This document shows positions 44,314-49,575 of a stretch of 49,575 bases of DNA, one piece after another. Made by a program: the position numbers and the translations under genes. Position 1 is the stretch's first letter. Every line of letters begins with the position of its first letter. The stretch covers positions 1 to 49,575 of the forward strand of contig JAKSVF010000011.1 in assembly GCA_024408235.1 (NCBI GenBank), given 5' to 3'. This DNA comes from Bacilli bacterium (GTDB taxonomy: Bacteria; Bacillota_I; Bacilli_A; RFN20; CAG-826). Under the pieces are notes generated by a model. The model had not been told where the DNA came from. It did no database searches and worked only from the letters and a program-made list of their open reading frames with translations.

Positions 44314-44862
44314 TTAGTAAGCCTCAACCTCGACGATTGAGATGACAGGATAAGGGATCTTTTCTTTTCCCTTAAGTGGGGTTAATTCAAGATAGAATAC
44401 GCATCCTGTGACTTCAGCGCCTGACTTAACTGCTAGTTCCGCGCATGCGTTTGCAGAACCTCCAGTTGCTAATAAATCATCAACAACAATGACCTTGTCT
44501 CCTGGCTTTACTGAATCTTTTGAAATAAGAAGTGTTGCTTCACCGTATTCGAGAGAGTATGAAGCGGAAACTCCTGGTCTAGGAAGTTTGCCTGGTTTTC
44601 TCGCTAACACTAATGGTCTGCGTGATTTGATTGATAGTGGAACTCCAAATAAGAAACCGCGTGATTCTGGAGCGATGATCTTATCGAACTCGATTCCTCT
44701 AGCATGTAACTCATCGAGCATTACATCGATTACAGCATCTGCATATGCAGGGTCCTCGAACACAGGTGTGATGTCTTTGAAAATGATTCCCTCTTTTGGA
44801 AATCCTGGAACGTCATAAATATGGTTGACGGACTCAGAGATAACGAATTCTTTCTTTGTCAT
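44314..44862 (-). CDS. apt: Adenine phosphoribosyltransferase
   Basis: 182 residues. Salvages adenine to AMP with PRPP. Motifs: DVPGFPKEGIIFKDITPVF, APESRGFLFGVPL, LARKPGKLPRPG, and the PRPP loop VIVVDDLLATGGSA. Length and order match bacterial Apt. GGAG lies 6 nt before the ATG. It converges on the nucleoside importer operon, so adenine released from imported nucleosides can be recaptured. The 226-bp region up to 45088 holds the divergent promoters of apt and of the surface lipoprotein. Confidence 0.96.
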   Translation of the reverse strand: MTKKEFVISESVNHIYDVPGFPKEGIIFKDITPVFEDPAYADAVIDVMLDELHARGIEFDKIIAPESRGFLFGVPLSIKSRRPLVLARKPGKLPRPGVSASYSLEYGEATLLISKDSVKPGDKVIVVDDLLATGGSANACAELAVKSGAEVTGCVFYLELTPLKGKEKIPYPVISIVEVEAY

Positions 44863-45088
44863 ATATAACTCCGTTTTTTTAACAATGAAATTATATATCT
44901 TTTAAACAATAGTTTTAAAGCACCCTAATAGATAATGTCGTTTTTAACTTAAGTTAATCTATACAAAATGTAATTTTTAATCCTATGAAACCAGTTTCAT
45001 TCGCCGATTGCCTGTTTTGTATGAAAATTGAATTTTCAAAAACTCCATGAGTTGTTAAGATTTCAAAAATTATAGAAGGGAAGAAATC

Positions 45089-48000
45089 ATGAAAAATAGA
45101 AAGATAATATTCGTTCTTACCGCATCAATGCTTCTTGCAGCTTGTGGTCATGTTGAAACTAAGTCAAGCGAAAACGCTTCATCTTTAGCACCAACTACAT
45201 CCGCAACAAACCCAACTACATCAGAGGTTCCTGCATCAAGCGAGACTGCTACATCCGAGACTCCAGTCACTTCAGAAACTCCAGCTACATCCGAGACTCC
45301 AGTCACTTCAGAGACTCCGGTCACATCCGAGACACCAGTTTCATCTGAAACACCTGTCTCATCTGAAACACCTGTTGAGTACGCAACAATTAAAGTCGGT
45401 TCATTGCCAGAGGGCGTTACAAACGTTAAATTCGCAACAGTTAACGACTTATATGCTCCAACATGCGAGCCAGTCGCTGAATTGAAGATTGCATCACCTG
45501 CAAGACAGTCAATCCAGATGACTTGGGAAAACACAAAAGGCATTGCTCAAATCTTGGTTAATGGTGAACCAATTGGGATGTTTGGCACAAATAAGACATT
45601 CTTCGAGATCGAAGAGGCAATCGACTATGTCGTCACATTCGTCATGGCAGACTCAAAACTCACTTGGGATTATGACGAAGACATCTTCTGGGCAGTCGAC
45701 GCAGTCATCTACAGAGCAGATGAAATGGCCGATCCAATTTATCCAGCAGATGGCAATATCTCTGAATGGAAATTCGTAGAAGGAGACTATGTTTATATCC
45801 TCCCAGAATTAATGGGCGATGAATATGTCCTCACAGGAGTCAAAGTCAACGGCGAGGCTTGTACAGTCGTCGAAGAGTCATCTCCAAGAGGCGGAACAAT
45901 CTCATATTTCAAATATGTCTTCAAGACAGCAGGCAACTATACAGTTACATATGATTATGAAAAGGCGGTTGTCATCGATTCACACATCTCATGGGACGGA
46001 GAATTCGAACACGTTCAGTTTGTTGACGTCAGCGTCTACAGAAGCTCAGAAGAATTAGAGCCTATCTATGCTGAAGACGAGTCTTCAACAATCGGTTGGA
46101 CATACGCAACAGGCGACACAGCCTACATCATGGCTGTTGCAGAAGACGGATACGTCGTCACATCAGTCAAGGTCAACGGCGAAGAAGCGGTCGCTACAAC
46201 ACTTGGCGGCGCAGACATCGGCGGAGGAATGACCGCTTACACATATCAGATCGGAGCAGCTGGCGATTACAATATCACAATCGAAACCGCAGCCGCTATC
46301 GATTCACACATCTCATGGAACGCAGAAATCGACCACGTTCAGTTCGTTGACGTTAGCGTTTATAGAGGAGCAGAAGATGCAGAACCTTTATATGCAGAAG
46401 ATGGCACAGTAATCGACTGGACATACGCAGCAGGCGATACAGCATACATCATGGCTGTAGCTGAAGACGGATACGTTATCACTTCAGTCAAGGTTAATGG
46501 CGTTGAGGCTGTTGCAACAAATCTCGGTGGCGCAGACATCGGAGGAGACTTCACTGCATATACATATGCAATCGCTTCAGCGGGTGAATACGTCATCACA
46601 ATCGAGACAGCAGTTGCAGAAGAAAAAGTCACCGCTGTTGGCAACTACACAACAACATTAGATGCTGATCACCAGGAAAAGATCGTTAAATTCACAGCTC
46701 CAAAGGCTGATAGATATTATATCTATGTCGATAAGACCGAAGGCGGTGGTACATCACTTTCAGGCAAAATGGTTTATGAAGGTGGCGGTGAATCATCATT
46801 CAGCAACTATGCGTACTATGCAGGCGTTGAATTAGTTGATGATACAGGCGCAACAATCTCTACAGCTGGAACACACTCATTAGGAACAAGCGGCGTTGCT
46901 ACGACAAGCACATTGTCATCAGTCTCAGTCTTGACTATCGATCTTGCTGCTGGAGAAACAGTTAACCTTAAATTCCACGGTCATAATAATGACTATATGC
47001 AGTTCAAAGACGTAAGCGGCACAATCGCATACGGTATCGCAACTGCAGAAAACGACGATTCAAACAGCGCAGTCGCTATCACAAAGAACGTATCGAAAAC
47101 AGTCAGCGTCACAGGATATGATGCAAGATACTCACAAGAAGTCGCATATTGCTATGAATATACAGCAGATTCATCATCCGCTCAGATTTCATTCCAGTCC
47201 GCAGCATACGTCTCAGGTTCATGGTTCATCCAGGAAAAGACAGACAGCGAGACAACAATAATTGCTGAGGGATCAGTTGGAAATTCCTCTGTCATCAACA
47301 CATTCCAGTCAGGAAAGACCTACATCATTGGCCTCAAGTTCACATCAGCTCCAAGCGGATTATCATTCAAGATTGGCGATGTCACTCCAGGTGTTAGCAC
47401 AGCAAACCCAATCAATGGATTCCAGGCTAACAACACATCATTCAACGTCGCTTCAAACGGCACGGCATATAGATATGTTAAGTGGGTTGTCGAAGAAGAC
47501 GGAAACTATAGCTTAACAGCTTCATGCATGGCAAATGGTTATGGTTCATATTACCAGTTATCAATCCTTGCAAGCGATGAGACAACATACCATGGCTACT
47601 CATGGGACAACAGTGGCGAGAGAACTGTCTCTGTTGAACTTACAGCAGGCACATACTATGTATTAATCAATGCATACGACACAAGCGCATCCGCTACATT
47701 AAAGGCTAATAAGGTCGTTAAGGGCTCATCATATGACGCTGCATACTCACTTGATTACAACTGGGCAGCGGGAACAACAAAGACTCTCAACGCATCAGAA
47801 TCAGGAACATGGTATGAATTCTATTCAGGCCAGGTCTCAGACTTATCAGTCTTAGTCTCATGCTCTGAAGGCGCAACAATCGAAATCTATCACTACGGAA
47901 CAGATAGCCAATACGCAATCGTCCAGACAATCACTTCAACCGCAAGCTCACTCGTTATCACAACAAATGAGCCAAGATTCGGAATGAGAGTTATTGGAAA

Positions 48001-48661
48001 CGGCTCAGTTACACTCTCATGCGAAGCTGCTCCAACAATCGAGATTCCAGAAGGCACAACAAGCCCGGTCGGAAAGTGGAAATGGGTTTCTGAAACCGGT
48101 GGTGAATTCGCTATCGCAGAAAACCAGGAACTCATCTGGAATGAGCATGGATCAATCGAATTCTTCTATTCAACTTTGACACCAACTTACAATGAGACAA
48201 CACACAAATACACCGTTGGTGATTGCGGCCCATTCTTCGGCGGAACAAACACTCTTGAATACAACGAAGAGACAGATACCCTCACAGCAAGCTTCTATGC
48301 TTATGACAACAACTATCATGTCATCACGTTCGAAAGAGTTGTAGAAACCCCAGTTAACCCTGGCGAAGGCGGAGACACTCCAACAACCGGTGGCGTTGAC
48401 ATGAGAGGCATGTATTTCAATGATAACGTCAATGGAATTACAGCCTGGTTCAAAGATGGCATTGTTGAGTTCTATTACTCAACATTCAAGACAGTTCAGG
48501 AAGGAAATGTCATCAAGGCTTACAATCAATATACAGATGAATTGTTCGCTACATTTACTTTGAACACCTACGAAGATGGAAGACCAAAATCAGTTACCGT
48601 AACTTATCCAGGCATGGAGAACGTTGATACACTTCCTTATTCAGGTACATACGAGTATTAA
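45089..48661 (+). CDS. Large repetitive surface lipoprotein
   Basis: 1190 residues. Signal peptide with lipobox LLAACG; then a Ser/Thr/Pro/Glu stalk of TSETPV-type hexapeptides (residues about 35-97) that may be glycosylated; then three related modules of about 108 residues containing IDSHISW, HVQFVDVSVYR, GDTAYIMAVAEDGYV, SVKVNG and GGADIGG (the first is diverged). Next come beta-rich segments resembling pre-peptidase C-terminal domains (AGTYYVLINAYDTS) and a C-terminal pair of short modules (IEFFYSTLTPTYNE and VEFYYSTFKTV). No catalytic motif seen. A lipid-anchored adhesin or glycan-binding protein is the best guess. Confidence 0.8.
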   Translation: MKNRKIIFVLTASMLLAACGHVETKSSENASSLAPTTSATNPTTSEVPASSETATSETPVTSETPATSETPVTSETPVTSETPVSSETPVSSETPVEYATIKVGSLPEGVTNVKFATVNDLYAPTCEPVAELKIASPARQSIQMTWENTKGIAQILVNGEPIGMFGTNKTFFEIEEAIDYVVTFVMADSKLTWDYDEDIFWAVDAVIYRADEMADPIYPADGNISEWKFVEGDYVYILPELMGDEYVLTGVKVNGEACTVVEESSPRGGTISYFKYVFKTAGNYTVTYDYEKAVVIDSHISWDGEFEHVQFVDVSVYRSSEELEPIYAEDESSTIGWTYATGDTAYIMAVAEDGYVVTSVKVNGEEAVATTLGGADIGGGMTAYTYQIGAAGDYNITIETAAAIDSHISWNAEIDHVQFVDVSVYRGAEDAEPLYAEDGTVIDWTYAAGDTAYIMAVAEDGYVITSVKVNGVEAVATNLGGADIGGDFTAYTYAIASAGEYVITIETAVAEEKVTAVGNYTTTLDADHQEKIVKFTAPKADRYYIYVDKTEGGGTSLSGKMVYEGGGESSFSNYAYYAGVELVDDTGATISTAGTHSLGTSGVATTSTLSSVSVLTIDLAAGETVNLKFHGHNNDYMQFKDVSGTIAYGIATAENDDSNSAVAITKNVSKTVSVTGYDARYSQEVAYCYEYTADSSSAQISFQSAAYVSGSWFIQEKTDSETTIIAEGSVGNSSVINTFQSGKTYIIGLKFTSAPSGLSFKIGDVTPGVSTANPINGFQANNTSFNVASNGTAYRYVKWVVEEDGNYSLTASCMANGYGSYYQLSILASDETTYHGYSWDNSGERTVSVELTAGTYYVLINAYDTSASATLKANKVVKGSSYDAAYSLDYNWAAGTTKTLNASESGTWYEFYSGQVSDLSVLVSCSEGATIEIYHYGTDSQYAIVQTITSTASSLVITTNEPRFGMRVIGNGSVTLSCEAAPTIEIPEGTTSPVGKWKWVSETGGEFAIAENQELIWNEHGSIEFFYSTLTPTYNETTHKYTVGDCGPFFGGTNTLEYNEETDTLTASFYAYDNNYHVITFERVVETPVNPGEGGDTPTTGGVDMRGMYFNDNVNGITAWFKDGIVEFYYSTFKTVQEGNVIKAYNQYTDELFATFTLNTYEDGRPKSVTVTYPGMENVDTLPYSGTYEY
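45219..45375 (+). repeat. 18-bp tandem repeats encoding TSETPV
   Basis: About eight imperfect copies of an 18-nt unit (ACATCCGAGACTCCAGTC type), differing mainly at third codon positions. The number of copies could change by slippage and alter stalk length. Confidence 0.8.
45974..46622 (+). repeat. Two 324-bp tandem modules in the lipoprotein gene
   Basis: The sequence ATCGATTCACACATCTCATGG recurs at 45974 and 46298, exactly 324 nt apart, and each module keeps the same order of motifs; a third, older copy lies upstream. This indicates recent internal duplication. Confidence 0.8.
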
Positions 48662-48671
48662 TTCAGGATTT

Positions 48672-48702
48672 AAGCTCTGGTTAACCCAGGGCTTTTTCTT
48701 TT
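48672..48702 (+). terminator. Terminator of the surface lipoprotein gene
   Basis: AAGCTCTGG-TTAA-CCCAGGGCTT followed by TTTCTTTTG. Confidence 0.85.
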
Positions 48703-48769
48703 GCAAATAAAAGCAGCGTTATTAGTTGTTTTTGGAAATATTGAATAGTTAATGTCGCATTTATTTAAT

Positions 48770-48797
48770 GCCTATTTTAACAGGTAAAAAGATAACA
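48770..48797. repeat. Small dispersed hairpin repeat, third location
   Basis: GCCTATTTTAACAGGTA followed by the 16-mer AGGTAAAAAGATAACA (48782-48797) shared exactly with 15324-15339. It lies just past the 3' end of the aroE-aroK gene. Confidence 0.45.
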
Positions 48798-48798
48798 A

Positions 48799-49575
48799 TT
48801 AGTCTTTTATGTCATCTCCGATAATCTTCATAATCACCTTATCGCTTACGATGTCTTCGTCATCTTTATTAACAACTACATAATCGCAATACTTTCTATA
48901 AAGCTTATCTCTTTGTTTCAACATATTTTCCAACGAACCATATCGTTCAATCGCTAATTGGATGTTGTATAACCTATCATTAGCAAGTTCCTCTTTTATT
49001 GATTCGATGTCTCTTTTTACGTAGATGATCACAGCGTTACGTTCTAAGGCTAGAATATTTCTTTCTCTTAACACTATTCCGGAACCTGTTGATATTATCT
49101 TTCCTTTGTTCTTTGCAAGGTCTCTAATCATGTTAGATTCAATATCGCGGTAGTGGCGGGCGTCATAATGCATCAATAAATCGAAAATTTTGCTGTTTTG
49201 CCTTATTTCAATCTGTCTATCAACATCAAACGCATAAATACCCAATTTGTCTGACAAAGCCTGTCCAATCTTCTTTTTTCCTGCTCCAGGCATTCCGATA
49301 AGAACGATATTCGTATCGTGGCAAATAAGATTGAGATAAGTCTGAAGATAAATCCTTTTGTCATATTTCTTTCCCGTGAACATCTCGTTAGTCTTAACGC
49401 CTTGCGCAACCAACATCATCAGACCATTGGCATATTTGAGGTTTCTGCGTTTAGCCTCAATCATCAATTTTGTTTTATAAGGATTGTATATGCAGTCTAA
49501 AACGGATTCCAAAATAGGATAGTTATCCAAATTTACCAACGTGTCATCATCAACGTGTGGCCACATGCCAACAGG
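48799..49575 (-). CDS. Shikimate dehydrogenase-shikimate kinase fusion (5' part beyond window)
   Basis: The frame is open to the window edge. The first 75 or so residues are the end of AroE: PVGMWPHVD at the edge, then VLDCIYNPYKTKLMIEA, ANGLMMLVAQG. The rest is AroK-like: Walker A GMPGAGKKKIG, the shikimate-binding FDVDRQIE, the Arg in ARHYRDIE, and STGSGIVLRERN. Two AroK positions are unusual: the Ser/Thr after the Walker Lys is Lys, and the GGG triplet is GSG. A fusion would channel dehydroshikimate to shikimate-3-phosphate in aromatic amino acid synthesis, if the kinase is active. Confidence 0.85.
   Translation of the reverse strand, partial: PVGMWPHVDDDTLVNLDNYPILESVLDCIYNPYKTKLMIEAKRRNLKYANGLMMLVAQGVKTNEMFTGKKYDKRIYLQTYLNLICHDTNIVLIGMPGAGKKKIGQALSDKLGIYAFDVDRQIEIRQNSKIFDLLMHYDARHYRDIESNMIRDLAKNKGKIISTGSGIVLRERNILALERNAVIIYVKRDIESIKEELANDRLYNIQLAIERYGSLENMLKQRDKLYRKYCDYVVVNKDDEDIVSDKVIMKIIGDDIKD

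Noticed and set aside
45219..45375. Regular short repeats that might suggest a CRISPR array
   Set aside because: The 18-bp units are contiguous, in frame and encode TSETPV; there are no spacers. No CRISPR array was seen in the window.

Overview
The window looks like chromosomal DNA of an uncultured, host-associated anaerobe of the Bacillota (Bacilli side, near Erysipelotrichales / RF39 / RFN20-type lineages); the lineage is my inference. Supporting signs are strong AGGAGG ribosome sites, tRNAs with encoded CCA, rubrerythrin, formate-dependent one-carbon supply, a single-chain large PurL, and BmpA/NupOPQ-type nucleoside uptake. TGA acts as a stop (for example the permease ending at 44267), so the Mycoplasma code does not apply. 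The window opens inside an AbrB-like gene and closes inside an AroE-AroK fusion.

Layout: 1-1705 AbrB-like regulator plus a two-gene ABC exporter. 1706-2001 a small hydrophobic-peptide locus (copy A). 2063-4272 tRNA modification genes (dus, trmL) around a YccF membrane protein. 4375-8444 a four-gene run: malic enzyme, LarA-type racemase, histidine phosphatase, esterase. 8512-12440 LacZ and a second esterase on the minus strand. 12476-13448 an orphan PD-(D/E)XK-like gene beside initiator tRNA. 13629-14726 a Na+/Ca2+ exchanger. 14888-15115 peptide locus copy B. 15388-19722 purA, an FAD oxidoreductase and a glutaminase-dead PurF paralogue (minus strand). 20195-35515 a ZTP-riboswitch-led purine operon: purE, F, M, N, O-type, B, stand-alone AICAR transformylase, D, L, fhs, guaB. 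35629-36503 rubrerythrin, tRNA-Asp, tRNA-Phe. 36731-38720 an esterase lipoprotein and a second PD-(D/E)XK-like gene. 39008-44862 a purine riboswitch, a nucleoside ABC importer and apt. 45089-48661 a large repetitive lipoprotein.

Purine metabolism is the main theme: de novo synthesis to IMP, branches to AMP (purA, purB) and XMP (guaB), salvage (apt), nucleoside import, and two different purine-sensing riboswitches. purC and purK are not in the window.

The most unusual signal is a roughly 52-56 nt leader found four times (1950-2001 minus, 15061-15115 minus, 12476-12531 plus, 37918-37970 plus). Each copy has TTGGTAAAAAATCG-like A-tracts, a short inverted repeat whose arms co-vary between copies, then a Shine-Dalgarno and ATG. 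Two copies drive paralogous PD-(D/E)XK-like proteins. The other two precede tiny hydrophobic peptides, each opposed by a convergent short RNA with its own promoter and terminator, which resembles a type I toxin-antitoxin. Separately, inverted diverged copies of tRNA pieces lie next to both the initiator tRNA and tRNA-Phe. All calls were made by eye, without database searches.
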